A stretch of 54,468 nucleotides of DNA from Nitrospinaceae bacterium (GCA_029261405.1 JAJDBK010000069.1:1-54468), one strand, 5' to 3'; positions 45,024-53,816 are shown, counted from the stretch's first letter. A program made the numbers and translations. The notes: generated by a model not told the origin, from the letters alone.

Positions 45024-45617
45024 TTATTTCTTTGAATCCAGATAACCGAACTGTTTAAAAGCTTGTATTACAGGTTCCATAGGTAACCCTACTATATTTG
45101 TAAAGCTACCTTCATAACCGGCCACAAGTTCTGAATTGTCACCCTGGGCGGCGTAACTTCCGGCTTTGTCCATGGGAATCCCGCTCTTCACATAACTTTC
45201 AATCCAGGAGGAACTCACCTTATTGAAACGAACAATAGATGTTTCGACATGAGTCCACGTAATATTACGATCAACGTGTATCAGGGCAACCCCGGTCATT
45301 ACCTCATGTTCGGCGCCAGAAAGACGCGACAGCATGTTAACGGCGTCTGACTTATCGACAGGTTTTCCCAGAATATCATTGTTATGGACAACCAATGTAT
45401 CCGCCGCCAATACAGGTCTGCCGGGAAACCTGCCGGAAACAGAATGTCCTTTTAATACCGCTATGCTTGCAACGTTATCGTGTGGTGTTACGCCATGGTC
45501 CAAAAGTTCACCCGAAGTGGGCGCAACTATGTCGAATACGATTCCAGCGGACTTGAGTAACATGGAGCGTCGTGGTGATGTGGAGGCCAGTACGAGCCTG
45601 TTTGAGCTATCGTTCAT
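45024..45617 (-). CDS. maf: Maf-type nucleoside triphosphate pyrophosphatase
   Basis: A 197-residue Maf protein that hydrolyses non-canonical or pyrimidine NTPs. Signature parts are LVLASTSPRRSMLLKSAG, VLAADTLVVHNNDILGKP, AVNMLSRLSGAEHEVMTGVAL and YVKSGIPMDKAGSYAAQG, with the catalytic Asp in AADT. It is first in the maf-coaE run. Confidence 0.95.
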   Translation of the reverse strand: MNDSSNRLVLASTSPRRSMLLKSAGIVFDIVAPTSGELLDHGVTPHDNVASIAVLKGHSVSGRFPGRPVLAADTLVVHNNDILGKPVDKSDAVNMLSRLSGAEHEVMTGVALIHVDRNITWTHVETSIVRFNKVSSSWIESYVKSGIPMDKAGSYAAQGDNSELVAGYEGSFTNIVGLPMEPVIQAFKQFGYLDSKK

Positions 45618-45818
45618 TAGTCAGAATTACTATCGATAAATAATAAAAAGAGCATAGTCCTTATATCGCTATTCCGGCTATATGATGTCAGGCATATATT
45701 ATGGTTTATATTGCTATTCATTTTCGCAGATATTCTTTCGATTATATACTATGGTATAGTACCATCTCGTTTCGTATTTGGTAATAACAGGTTTCAACTA
45801 AACATAGGGAGAATATTT

Positions 45819-46226
45819 GTGTCGATAATAAATATAAAGGAGGTAAAACTGAAAATAGCCTTCCACGAGGAGCAGCTAGAAACACTCAAGCGCCTGCTCA
45901 AGGTTGCAGGTGATTTAGACGGTGGTACAACCTCCGTACGTCAAGGCAAAACCAAAGTCGCCCCGGAAGCTGGCGAGACCGAAAAGCCGAAAAAGAAGAG
46001 GGGCGCTGTTACTTCAGCTATCATGAAAATGCTGGAGAAGTCATCCAAACCCGTCTCATCCGGTGAGATCCGTAGCGCCCTCGAAAAGAAAAAAATCATC
46101 CAAAAAGGCTCTACCACAATCTATTCCCAGCTACAGCAGATGGCTAAACGTGGCAGTATAAAAAAGACAACCGGAAAAAACGGTATCGGGTACACAACGA
46201 GTGGATCGGCTGACACAGCGAAGTAA
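45819..46226 (+). CDS. Small basic protein with C-terminal winged-helix-like domain
   Basis: The reading frame is open from 45711, but its first 36 codons look non-coding. Two good starts exist: GTG at 45819 (GGGAG 7 bases upstream, 135 residues) and CTG at 45849 with a near-perfect AAAGGAGG 5 bases before it. The protein has a helical N-terminus (FHEEQLETLKRLLKVAG), a basic linker (EKPKKKRG) and a domain AIMKMLEKSSKPVSSGEIRSAL that continues as STTIYSQLQQMAKRGSIKKT and resembles a winged helix. It may bind DNA. Its targets are unknown. A hairpin terminator follows. Confidence 0.65.
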   Translation: MSIINIKEVKLKIAFHEEQLETLKRLLKVAGDLDGGTTSVRQGKTKVAPEAGETEKPKKKRGAVTSAIMKMLEKSSKPVSSGEIRSALEKKKIIQKGSTTIYSQLQQMAKRGSIKKTTGKNGIGYTTSGSADTAK

Positions 46227-46242
46227 CAACAAACGAAAATCG

Positions 46243-46274
46243 AAAAGCCTCTCGTATCATGCGGGAGGCCTTTT
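46243..46274 (+). terminator. Rho-independent terminator after the winged-helix gene
   Basis: AAAAGCCTCTCG and CGGGAGGCCTTTT form a long GC-rich stem around a 7-base loop, flanked by A-run and T-run, 17 bases after the stop at 46226. It could also work in the other direction. Confidence 0.75.
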
Positions 46275-46298
46275 GCTTGTTGAGGGTTTGCAAACAAA

Positions 46299-46694
46299 AT
46301 GATTATATTCGGATACACCATCACATACGTTCCCGATGTGGCGACGGCGCTTTCGTTTTACGAAGAGGCGTTCGGATTTTCCCGAAGGTTTCTTCACGAT
46401 AGTGGCGAGTATGGAGAGCTTGAGACAGGCGCCACTACTCTTGCGTTCGCCAGCCACACCCTTGGCGAGTCCCATTTCCCCCAAGGGTACGTTCCGGCTT
46501 CAGGTTCGGAGAAACCGTTGGGTATGGAGATAGACCTTATCGCCACCGATGTGGACACCGCACATCAAAAAGCGATTGAGCATGGCGCCACAGAAGTAAC
46601 TGCGCCCGAAGAGAAACCGTGGGGACAGCGGGTGTCATATATACGATGTCCCGCTGGAATCCTTGTCGCTCTCGGTTCACCCATGAAAGGATAG
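46299..46694 (+). CDS. VOC-superfamily (glyoxalase/bleomycin-resistance-like) protein
   Basis: A 131-residue vicinal-oxygen-chelate fold protein. The N-terminal YTITYVPDVATALSFYEEAFGFSRRF half and the C-terminal LIATDVDTAHQKAIEHGA...PWGQRVSYIRCPAGILVAL half are the two beta-alpha-beta-beta-beta modules. Metal ligands typical of glyoxalase I (His/Glu) are not all evident, so the activity is open. It ends 18 bases from a convergent gene. A small GAGCC/GGCTC hairpin at 46694-46709 may separate the two. Confidence 0.8.
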   Translation: MIIFGYTITYVPDVATALSFYEEAFGFSRRFLHDSGEYGELETGATTLAFASHTLGESHFPQGYVPASGSEKPLGMEIDLIATDVDTAHQKAIEHGATEVTAPEEKPWGQRVSYIRCPAGILVALGSPMKG

Positions 46695-46712
46695 AGCCCA
46701 ACTCGGCTCAAA

Positions 46713-47945
46713 CTACTCGCTGGGTACAGGTTCGTTGCCCTTCGTATCGAAGGTCCCTATCTGATTGCCCAGCCGCACCTTGATAGCCCCGGAGCCATAG
46801 CTCCCCTTTTCAAATACCATGATGAACAGTGATCCACCGTAGTAGAAATTCCCAAGCTCCTCTCCACGGACCAGGGGTACTGGTTTGGATATATCACGGA
46901 ACTTTTCCTTGAATACTATGGAGCTGATGGTATCCAGCCCTACAGGAATGAACGCTACATGGCCGTATGACCCGGTATCGACTATGAAGTAGCCTCGTTT
47001 GAAATTCTCGAACTGGCTGAAATCTGTCCCGTAATACCCGACATTGCCATTGGGGAAAGCCCAGTTCGGGAAGTCGTAAAACCCGAAATATGGCCCTTCA
47101 AGTATCTTCGCCTCCAGCACATTTCCGCTCACGGGCGCGTGAAAATGGTGATACGTGTTTGGCATCAGCACACACGACAATGCGGTTCCACCGATAAACC
47201 TGTCCGCATATTTCGACCCGCCGAGCATATCGTGGATATTGAGCTTCTGTCGGAACTTGGTCGGGATCAGGGTATTGGCGTCGGTTATCACCATGGGGAT
47301 GGAGTTTATTATACAGTCTGTCGGCGCGGAGATTATATAGTCACGCTCCGGCATGGTCTGGGGTCTACTCTTCCCCTGATCTTTTAACGTCCTGGCGAAG
47401 AAGTGGTTGAACGATGTAAATCCTCCGTCCACAGCTTTCTGATCGGGGAGGTTGTAGTCTTCTTTCTCGATCCGCACATCGGAGAGCCACTCGGCGACGA
47501 TGGAGGCGGACGCAGGACTGTCGAGATACTGTCCGCGCTGTTTGGCAAACGCCTGAGTGATTTCTCTGCCAGGAGACTCCTTGACGAATCGCATCCCGTA
47601 TTCGTTTTTGTAATAAAACCAGGCGAAATCCTCGATGTATTTGAGGCCCGTATCGCCGCTACCCTGAGCTATGGGGAGAAAAGTACACCAGTCGGCGAAA
47701 AAATCGACCAGATCGGGAAATGCTTTTCCGGCCCATGGGTTACCGCTCTTATATTCCGGTGGTAACTGTTGAGTGTTTTCAAAAGCGGACAAGATCAGCC
47801 GCGTAAAAGAAGGATCGTTTAAATACGCCGATTTCAGATCATCGATAGATTTCTGGCAAGGGTTTACGGCTTCGGCGGATGGCGCCAGAGTCGTTACTAC
47901 GACCCACATTGCAAATATCAGTTTTTTGATAAATCCGGTTTTCAT
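46713..47945 (-). CDS. Exported phosphatidylserine-decarboxylase-like protein
   Basis: The 410-residue protein has a signal peptide (LIFAMWVVVTTLAPSAEA) followed by a PSD fold. FTSFNHFFARTLKDQGKSRP and ISAPTDCIINSIP match the start of bacterial PSD. PNTYHHFHAPVSGNVLEAK has the conserved His, and GNFYYGGSLFIMVFEKG carries a Gly-Ser at residues 371-372 where LGST self-cleavage makes the pyruvoyl group. Asp, His and Ser of the processing triad are thus present, though the Asp is followed by Cys. True PSD is cytoplasmic; a secreted relative may act on another amino acid or lipid. It follows rpoH by 40 bases. Confidence 0.8.
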   Translation of the reverse strand: MKTGFIKKLIFAMWVVVTTLAPSAEAVNPCQKSIDDLKSAYLNDPSFTRLILSAFENTQQLPPEYKSGNPWAGKAFPDLVDFFADWCTFLPIAQGSGDTGLKYIEDFAWFYYKNEYGMRFVKESPGREITQAFAKQRGQYLDSPASASIVAEWLSDVRIEKEDYNLPDQKAVDGGFTSFNHFFARTLKDQGKSRPQTMPERDYIISAPTDCIINSIPMVITDANTLIPTKFRQKLNIHDMLGGSKYADRFIGGTALSCVLMPNTYHHFHAPVSGNVLEAKILEGPYFGFYDFPNWAFPNGNVGYYGTDFSQFENFKRGYFIVDTGSYGHVAFIPVGLDTISSIVFKEKFRDISKPVPLVRGEELGNFYYGGSLFIMVFEKGSYGSGAIKVRLGNQIGTFDTKGNEPVPSE

Positions 47946-47985
47946 TATTTTTATCTCTCCCTTAAACGTTTATCAGGGCCAACTA

Positions 47986-48885
47986 TTAATCGTCCTCGAC
48001 GAAGTCTTTCAACTCCTCTTTCAAAAAAACCTTGAGCCTCTTTAGTAGCCGACCTTCGGCCTGACGCACCGCCTCTCGTGTAATGCCGTGCATCTCTCCT
48101 ATCTCCTGCAAGGTTATCGGGTCTTCAGAGAGGATACGTTTGTCGAGCAGTGTTTTGTCGGAGGGTTTGAGTTGCGGGCGAAACCTGTCGATAGCGTCGT
48201 CAAACATCTCTTTCCATTGCTTATTGGCCAACGATTCGGAATAGTCGTCGGTTTCCGCCTTGAGCGTGTCACCTACCTGCCACGAAGACCCTTCATCTAC
48301 CGGTTGATGTATTGAGGTGTCTGTGACTCCAAGGCTCTGCTGTACCTCAACGACATCCTTCTCGGTTGTCCCGAAATGCTTCGCCAGTAGTTTGGCGTCC
48401 GGTTCGTGTCCCTCCAGGGCCAGTTTTTTTTCGATATCTTTCAGGTTGTAGAGCAGTTTTCGCCTTACGTTGGTGGTGCCGACCTTTACCAGCCGCCAGT
48501 TGTCGAGCATATACTTGAGCATATACGCCCGAATCCAGTAGACGGCGTATGTGGATAACCGTGTCCCTTTGAACGGATCGAACTTTTTTATTGCGCGTAA
48601 CAGGCCATAATTGCCCTCCTGAATCAGGTCGAGGATGTTCTGGAACTGGGACCGGAACTCAAACGCAATTTTCACCACCAGCATCAGGTTTGACGTAGCC
48701 AGCTTGAACGCCGCCTCCCTGTCGCCCGTCTGATGATACATGACCGCCAGTTCATACTCTTCTTCGCGGGTCAACGGGGGGTTTTCCCTGATTTGATTGA
48801 TATAAAGCTGAAGCGGGTCGAGGGGAGCGAGTCGATCATCGCTTGCGATTACGGGTAGCTTTTCTGAAATCTGGTTCTCGTCCAT
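47986..48885 (-). CDS. rpoH: RNA polymerase sigma factor RpoH (heat shock)
   Basis: The 299-residue sigma-70 family factor has region 1.2/2 (DPLQLYINQIRENPPLTREEEYELA), region 2.4 (RLSTYAVYWIRAYMLKYML) and the RpoH box RRKLLYNLKDIEKKL at about 141-155, followed by region 4 (TLQEIGEMHGITREAVRQAEGRLLKRL). The RpoH box strongly favours heat-shock sigma over RpoS. It should direct transcription of chaperone and protease genes. The first 20 residues lack similarity to E. coli RpoH. Confidence 0.9.
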   Translation of the reverse strand: MDENQISEKLPVIASDDRLAPLDPLQLYINQIRENPPLTREEEYELAVMYHQTGDREAAFKLATSNLMLVVKIAFEFRSQFQNILDLIQEGNYGLLRAIKKFDPFKGTRLSTYAVYWIRAYMLKYMLDNWRLVKVGTTNVRRKLLYNLKDIEKKLALEGHEPDAKLLAKHFGTTEKDVVEVQQSLGVTDTSIHQPVDEGSSWQVGDTLKAETDDYSESLANKQWKEMFDDAIDRFRPQLKPSDKTLLDKRILSEDPITLQEIGEMHGITREAVRQAEGRLLKRLKVFLKEELKDFVEDD

Positions 48886-48945
48886 CCGGTCATTCTAACA
48901 TGAGCCGACCGGGGTTAATGAGTGTCAATATCGTGACGCTAATGT

Positions 48946-48960
48946 TGGCACAATAATTGA
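48946..48960 (+). promoter_or_regulatory. Putative sigma-54 promoter upstream of flgB
   Basis: TGGCACAATAATTGA resembles the sigma-54 consensus TGGCAC-N5-TTGC with one difference in the -12 element (TTGA instead of TTGC). It lies 36 bases before the flgB ATG. Flagellar middle genes are often under sigma-54 control, so the site is plausible, but an enhancer site is not visible. Confidence 0.5.
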
Positions 48961-48995
48961 ATCTATGTTTGCCATGAGATTAAAAGGTGGTCGAT

Positions 48996-49415
48996 ATGGG
49001 ACTTGTTAAAGATTTACTCTATACGAATAAAACAGGGTTGTTGGCGAAAAAAGCGCTCAACCTGCACGCGGATCGAGCAAGCCTCACCGTAAGTAATATC
49101 GCCAACGCCGATACTCCAGGTTACAAAGCGGTGAAAATGAGACCGTTCGAGGACGACTTGAAATCGGCATTCCGGAAACAAGCGCCCTTGACGACGACCA
49201 ACCCCAGGCATATTGCGGGGAGCGCCGGAGATATCATGGCTTTTCAGCCGACCTACGAGATCTCTACCGAAACTCCGAGACTCGATGGCAACAACGTCAA
49301 TCTAGACACAGAAGTCTCCGATATGGCGCAAAACAGCGTCATGTACCAGGCGATTATCAAGGCCAACTCGAAAAGAGGGAAGCTCATCAGCGCCTCAATG
49401 GAACCGGGAAGATAA
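48996..49415 (+). CDS. flgB: Flagellar basal-body rod protein FlgB
   Basis: A 139-residue proximal rod protein starting at the ATG at 48996 (AAAGGTGG 5 bases upstream; GTG at 48987 is less likely). Family signature: ALNLHADRASLTVSNIANADTPGYKA, and near the end VNLDTEVSDMAQNSVMYQAII. It polymerises into the rod of the flagellar basal body. The expected flgC does not follow; fliE is the next gene after 26 bases. Confidence 0.94.
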   Translation: MGLVKDLLYTNKTGLLAKKALNLHADRASLTVSNIANADTPGYKAVKMRPFEDDLKSAFRKQAPLTTTNPRHIAGSAGDIMAFQPTYEISTETPRLDGNNVNLDTEVSDMAQNSVMYQAIIKANSKRGKLISASMEPGR

Positions 49416-49441
49416 GTAACTAATATTTCAGGATTGTAGTC

Positions 49442-49738
49442 ATGGATATGAAAATAAACTCGATGATGGAGCCTTTGGGCGCGTCGCTGAAACTCAAGAG
49501 TGGCGAAACACCGAATGGCAATGCGTTCGCGAATTCCTTAAGCGAGGCGTTTAACGACGTTAACAAGATGCAACTGGAGGCCGACACCGCCCTGGAAGAC
49601 CTTATCACCGGGAAAACAAAAAACATTCACGAAACAATGATGACCCTGGGCAAAGCCGAACTCGCCTTTAAACTGACCATGCAGGTCAGAAACAAGGTTA
49701 TGGAAGCCTATAAAGACGTGATGAATACCGCTGTATAA
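49442..49738 (+). CDS. fliE: Flagellar basal-body component FliE
   Basis: A 98-residue adaptor between the MS ring and the rod. FANSLSEAFNDVNKMQLEADTALEDLITGK and then IHETMMTLGKAELAFKLTMQVRNKVMEAYKDVM are the conserved FliE helices. The usual neighbours flgC (before) and fliF (after) are absent. Immediately downstream lies a broken htpX-like remnant. Confidence 0.94.
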   Translation: MDMKINSMMEPLGASLKLKSGETPNGNAFANSLSEAFNDVNKMQLEADTALEDLITGKTKNIHETMMTLGKAELAFKLTMQVRNKVMEAYKDVMNTAV

Positions 49739-49740
49739 GC

Positions 49741-50060
49741 GACACGGCACAGCAATCCGCTTGCGATGGCCGCCATGCTGGTTCAGATGGTCATATCACG
49801 GACACTGGAGTATCAGGCGGACAAGGGGTCGGCGCCGAACTGCCCGGTAACCCGATCCCGCTTGCCAACGCGCTTGCCAAACTCGAAAGAGGCGCGCTCA
49901 GGCCATACCGATGGACGCGGAACCTGCCACGGCCCACATGTTTATCGTCAGCCCGTTATCGGGGAGGGATATGGCCTCACTCTTCTCGACCCATCCCCCG
50001 GTGGAGAAGAGGATAGCGGCCTTGCGGGGTATGGTAACAGGCTACCCAGGCGGGTTCTAA
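49741..50060 (+). pseudogene. htpX: Frameshifted 3' remnant of htpX (M48 zinc protease)
   Basis: Starting three bases after fliE, the plus strand reads NPLAMAAMLVQMVISRTLEYQADKG, shifts frame to [20 protein letters not shown] near 49835, then shifts again to [21 protein letters not shown] near 49907 and on to [18 protein letters not shown], ending at TAA 50058-50060. These pieces are colinear with the C-terminal hundred or so residues of HtpX. The membrane helices and HExxH active site are missing. At least two frameshifts show decay. A single 129-codon frame across the region is not a gene. Confidence 0.85.
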
Positions 50061-50079
50061 AATGCGTTGCCCCGGATAA

Positions 50080-50550
50080 TTACGATCCTGTTCCCCAGAT
50101 GGACGGGGGTTTGATGCCGTTCATGCGGGCGTATACCCATGCCTGTCCACGGTGATGGACTCCCTCCTCCCATGTCCAGTCAAGCATGGCATCCACAGTC
50201 ATTTCCGGGCCGCCCCATGGGGGGGTAAAGGAATACGATGTAATGGTTTCAGGTTTTGACAACAGGTAGTCGCGAAACATTTTCCAGCCGTTGCGCAACT
50301 GCTCTGATGCGTGTTTTCCGTCACTGGCAAGATTTTCCCTGTATATTTCCGGAAACCCGTGATCGGGGTTGCCATCGATCAGTCGAGTAAACACTACCCA
50401 GTGTGTGGCCGGATGTGAGACGAGATAGAGCCACGGCATGGAGTTTTCCGAGGGTTTGAACTGGATTTTATCATCCGGTATCTGTTCTGCGGCCTGAGCC
50501 AGATGCTCAACGATAGTCTCGTAACACTCTGTAAATTTGACAATATCCAT
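50080..50550 (-). CDS. DinB-like four-helix protein
   Basis: A 156-residue DinB/YfiT-superfamily protein. The spaced metal histidines are visible in LVSHPATHWVVFTRLIDG and WTWEEGVHHRGQAWVYARMNGIKPP. These small helical bundles bind a divalent metal, and some act as thiol-dependent transferases (for example using bacillithiol). Its substrate is unknown. It lies 98 bases downstream of dinG on the same strand. Confidence 0.82.
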   Translation of the reverse strand: MDIVKFTECYETIVEHLAQAAEQIPDDKIQFKPSENSMPWLYLVSHPATHWVVFTRLIDGNPDHGFPEIYRENLASDGKHASEQLRNGWKMFRDYLLSKPETITSYSFTPPWGGPEMTVDAMLDWTWEEGVHHRGQAWVYARMNGIKPPSIWGTGS

Positions 50551-50648
50551 ATCGTATCCTCCTGTCCCCTCATTCTATCATGACTTGGATCAGCGCACGG
50601 CACATCTCCTCCGGCTGTTTCAGAATTCTGCCCGGCCCGGTTGAACAC

Positions 50649-52553
50649 TTACAGGAGGTTTTTTAGCCGCTCCTCAAGAATGGTTTTATCTGTGATGACT
50701 TCAAACGGCGGGAGGCTTGCGAAAAAGATCCTGCCGTAACTTTTTGTCTGCATTCTTTTGTCCAGTACCGCAAGCAGACCCCTGTCACGCTGTGACCTTA
50801 TTAGTCGGCCCAGCCCCTGTTTTAACATCAGCACAGCCGAAGGGAGTTGATACTCTTTAAAGGGGGACTTTCCCGCTTTGCGGATCATCTCGATCCTTGC
50901 TTCCACCAGCGGGTCATCCGGCGCCGCAAAGGGTAATTTATCTATTATAACAGCGGAGAGCGCGTCTCCCCGGACATCGACCCCTTGCCAGAAGGACGCC
51001 ATGGCGAAAAGCACACATCCCGACTGTTCGGTAAACTTCTCCAGAATCACAGCTCTCGGCGCGTCCCCCTGTTTCAATACAGGATATGGAAGTCTGCCTT
51101 CCAAAATTCGGCTTACGAGATTCATACTTCTTTTACTGGTGAACAGCACAAAAGCCCGGCCTTCGGTCTGTTTCAGCAGAAACTCGATCCTGTTGGCCGC
51201 CTCCAGCGGGAATCTCTCTGAAGACGGCTCCGGCAGGTCGGACGCCAGGTGAAATACCGCCTGACTTCGGTAATCGAAAGGAGATTCCATGACCACCTCC
51301 TTACCATCAGACAGTCCCAACCTCGACCGCATAAAGGAAAAATCCCCCCTGATAGAGAGGGTAGCCGAGGTGAAAACTATGCTGTGAGCTTTCGGATAGA
51401 GCTTTTCTTTCAGGTGTTCGGAGACATCGATGGGGCTGGCTTGCAGGAAAACTCCCCTACCCCTCGTCTCCACCCAATAAACATGGTCGTCCTTGTCGAA
51501 AGCGGTTATCCCGGACAGGATATCGCCCAACCCGCGATACCGTACAGCCAGCGCCTTTACAGGGTCGGTAGCTTTGCGCATCGAAGAGAGGATATCAGCC
51601 ATCATATTGAGGCTGTTTAAAAACGACTCTGTCTCAACTTGAATCGTTTCGATCTCCTTTTGGAGTAATTTGCGCCGCCCCTCCAGTCGGTTGCCGACAA
51701 GGGCAAAGAACTCTTTCGTTCTCCGACCCAGGTTCGCGATCATTTTCGATACGTCCGGGTCGTCAAGACGCTCCGATTTAAGCTCCCGTTCCGTATCTCG
51801 TAATGCGTCGAGAATTCTGTGGTTCGATATGGCCAGGCCGAAATAACTTGTAGCAACCTCCTCCACAAGATGGGCCTCGTCGAAAACCACAGAGTCGTAG
51901 CGGGGAATCACCTCGCCAAACTCCGATTGTCGAACGGCAAGGTCGGCGAAGAAGAGATGGTGGTTGACGATCACAATATCAGCGACAGCCGCGTCGGATC
52001 GCATTTTCCTGATGAAACAGGAATCGAAAGTGGAACATGCGCTACCAATACAAAGATCGGACCGGGAGTTTATCTCCTGCCAACCGGCGTAATCGTCGGG
52101 TAGATCCTCGATTTCAGAACGGTCACCAGTTTCGGTTTTCTCCGCCCATTTTACAATCGAATCGAAGAGACGACCCATAGGATCGTCCTTGAACAAAAAT
52201 CCTTGCGAAAAACTTTTAAACCTTCGTTTGCAAAGGTAGTTCTGGCGACCCTTCATGATAGCCGAAGTGAAGGTGTCGGGGAAAACGGATTCGAGGATAG
52301 GAAGATCCTTGCGGGCGATCTGCTCCTGAAGGTTTTTGGTGCCGGTAGAGATTATTACCTTCGAGCCTGAAAGAATGGCGGGTATAAGGTAGGCAAGCGT
52401 CTTGCCGATCCCTGTTCCAGCTTCTGCAAGGAGATAGCCCCCTTCTTGCATGACACCATGTATCTCCTCAGCCAGTTCCTGCTGCCCGGGCCGACTCTCG
52501 AAACCTGAAAGCTGTTTCGATAACTCGCCACCCGGCTCGAAATACTCTTTCAC
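50649..52553 (-). CDS. dinG: DinG-family ATP-dependent helicase
   Basis: A 634-residue XPD/DinG superfamily 2 helicase. The Walker A motif AEAGTGIGKTLAY is near residues 43-55 and the DEAH box is at 225-228. Between them four cysteines (108, 168, 173, 179) can hold the Fe-S cluster that couples ATP use to 5'-3' unwinding. Motif VI is GQGLGRLIRS-like (KQGLGRLIRSQRDRG). It should resolve forked or RNA-containing DNA such as R-loops. It starts 13 bases after the DAHP synthase gene. Confidence 0.95.
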   Translation of the reverse strand: MKEYFEPGGELSKQLSGFESRPGQQELAEEIHGVMQEGGYLLAEAGTGIGKTLAYLIPAILSGSKVIISTGTKNLQEQIARKDLPILESVFPDTFTSAIMKGRQNYLCKRRFKSFSQGFLFKDDPMGRLFDSIVKWAEKTETGDRSEIEDLPDDYAGWQEINSRSDLCIGSACSTFDSCFIRKMRSDAAVADIVIVNHHLFFADLAVRQSEFGEVIPRYDSVVFDEAHLVEEVATSYFGLAISNHRILDALRDTERELKSERLDDPDVSKMIANLGRRTKEFFALVGNRLEGRRKLLQKEIETIQVETESFLNSLNMMADILSSMRKATDPVKALAVRYRGLGDILSGITAFDKDDHVYWVETRGRGVFLQASPIDVSEHLKEKLYPKAHSIVFTSATLSIRGDFSFMRSRLGLSDGKEVVMESPFDYRSQAVFHLASDLPEPSSERFPLEAANRIEFLLKQTEGRAFVLFTSKRSMNLVSRILEGRLPYPVLKQGDAPRAVILEKFTEQSGCVLFAMASFWQGVDVRGDALSAVIIDKLPFAAPDDPLVEARIEMIRKAGKSPFKEYQLPSAVLMLKQGLGRLIRSQRDRGLLAVLDKRMQTKSYGRIFFASLPPFEVITDKTILEERLKNLL

Positions 52554-52566
52554 GAAAGAGTCAGGG

Positions 52567-53583
52567 CTAAATCTCCCTTCCCACAGCGGTCGCTATCGGT
52601 CTCAGAGCTTTCATCAGTTTGTCGAATTTATCCGGTTTCAGTGATTGCGGACCATCGCTATACGCCTCTTCCGGTTTCCAGTGGACTTCGATCATCAGAC
52701 CGTCCGCTCCAACCGCCACCGCCGCTCTGGACATGGCGTCTACATACTGCCAGTACCCGGCGCCGTGACTCGGGTCGATTATGACCGGAAGATGGGTCTT
52801 CTCCTTGAGGACCGGCACCGCCGAAAGATCGAGGGTGTTTCGGGTAGCGGTCTCAAACGTGCGGATACCACGCTCGCACAGGATCACCTCCCTGTTTCCT
52901 TCGGAAAGGATATATTCAGCCGACATCAACCATTCGTCGATAGTTGTGGCAAGCCCTCTTTTGAGCAATATAGGTTTGTCAAGTCTGCCGATTTCCTTAA
53001 GCAGAGAGAAATTCTGCACGTTTCTGGCTCCGACCTGGATGATGTCGGAGTATTTGTATACGAGATCAATCTCTCTCGGATTCATCACCTCGGTCACGAT
53101 CGGCATCCCGGTCTCATCGGAAACCTCTTTGAGAAGTATTAATCCCTCTTCGGCCATCCCCTGGAAACTGTAGGGGGATGTGCGTGGTTTGAATGCGCCA
53201 CCACGTAATATATCGGCGCCCGAGGCCTTGCACGCCAAACCTGTGGCCACAAGCTGTTCGCGGCTCTCCACAGAACAGGGGCCAGCCATTACGACCAGCT
53301 TATTGCCACCAATTTTGATACCCTTGACATCTATTATGGTGCTCTCACTCTTGACTTCTTTGGAGCATAGTTTGTACGGCTTCAATATTGGCATCACTGA
53401 TTCCACATGGTGTAACGATTCGAGAGACTGCAACCGCGCCTTGTCCCGCGCATCACCCAGAGCGGCGATGACCGTCCGTAGAGACCCTTCGATAAGCTGG
53501 GGCGAGTACCCGTACTCTTTTATACGACTGACGACATCTTCAATATCCTGAGGCGTTGCCTTCTCCTGCATTACGATAATCAT
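52567..53583 (-). CDS. aroF: 3-deoxy-7-phosphoheptulonate (DAHP) synthase
   Basis: The 338-residue type I-beta DAHP synthase joins PEP and erythrose 4-phosphate to start the shikimate pathway. An N-terminal ferredoxin-like regulatory domain (residues 1-70) precedes the TIM barrel: [84 protein letters not shown] and [12 protein letters not shown]. The layout matches the Thermotoga enzyme, where the extra domain mediates feedback by aromatic amino acids. Confidence 0.96.
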   Translation of the reverse strand: MIIVMQEKATPQDIEDVVSRIKEYGYSPQLIEGSLRTVIAALGDARDKARLQSLESLHHVESVMPILKPYKLCSKEVKSESTIIDVKGIKIGGNKLVVMAGPCSVESREQLVATGLACKASGADILRGGAFKPRTSPYSFQGMAEEGLILLKEVSDETGMPIVTEVMNPREIDLVYKYSDIIQVGARNVQNFSLLKEIGRLDKPILLKRGLATTIDEWLMSAEYILSEGNREVILCERGIRTFETATRNTLDLSAVPVLKEKTHLPVIIDPSHGAGYWQYVDAMSRAAVAVGADGLMIEVHWKPEEAYSDGPQSLKPDKFDKLMKALRPIATAVGREI

Positions 53584-53709
53584 TACCGATAACTCCTATT
53601 ATTCAATTCTCTTCCACCCGGACAAACCCGTTACCGGAAGAAAACTTTGTGTGCTTTTACTAAATTATTCAATCTCTTCATTTTAACCCGGAAACAAAAG
53701 TTTTTGGAG

Positions 53710-53715
53710 TATAAT
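53710..53715 (+). promoter_or_regulatory. -10 element of the tRNA-Leu gene
   Basis: A perfect TATAAT lies 12 bases before the first base of the tRNA, at the distance expected for a sigma-70 promoter. No good -35 element is seen at 16-18 bases spacing. Confidence 0.6.
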
Positions 53716-53727
53716 GTCGATCCTTGG

Positions 53728-53814
53728 GCCGGAGTGGCGGAACTGGTAGACGCGCGAGACTCAAAATCTTGTGTCCTTACGGGTATGGGGGTTCGAGTCC
53801 CCCCTCCGGTACCA
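53728..53814 (+). tRNA. tRNA-Leu (CAA)
   Basis: An 87-base tRNA with a long variable arm. Acceptor GCCGGAG pairs with CTCCGGT (one G-T), the anticodon loop is CTCAAAA with CAA, the T-loop is TTCGAGT, the discriminator is A, and CCA is encoded (53812-53814). IS remnants begin 3 bases after it. Confidence 0.95.
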
Positions 53815-53816
53815 CT

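Noticed and set aside
49766-50155. A 129-codon plus-strand frame after fliE
   Set aside because: Only its first 25 residues look like protein (HtpX). The rest is out of frame with the HtpX remnant and runs into the DinB-like gene.
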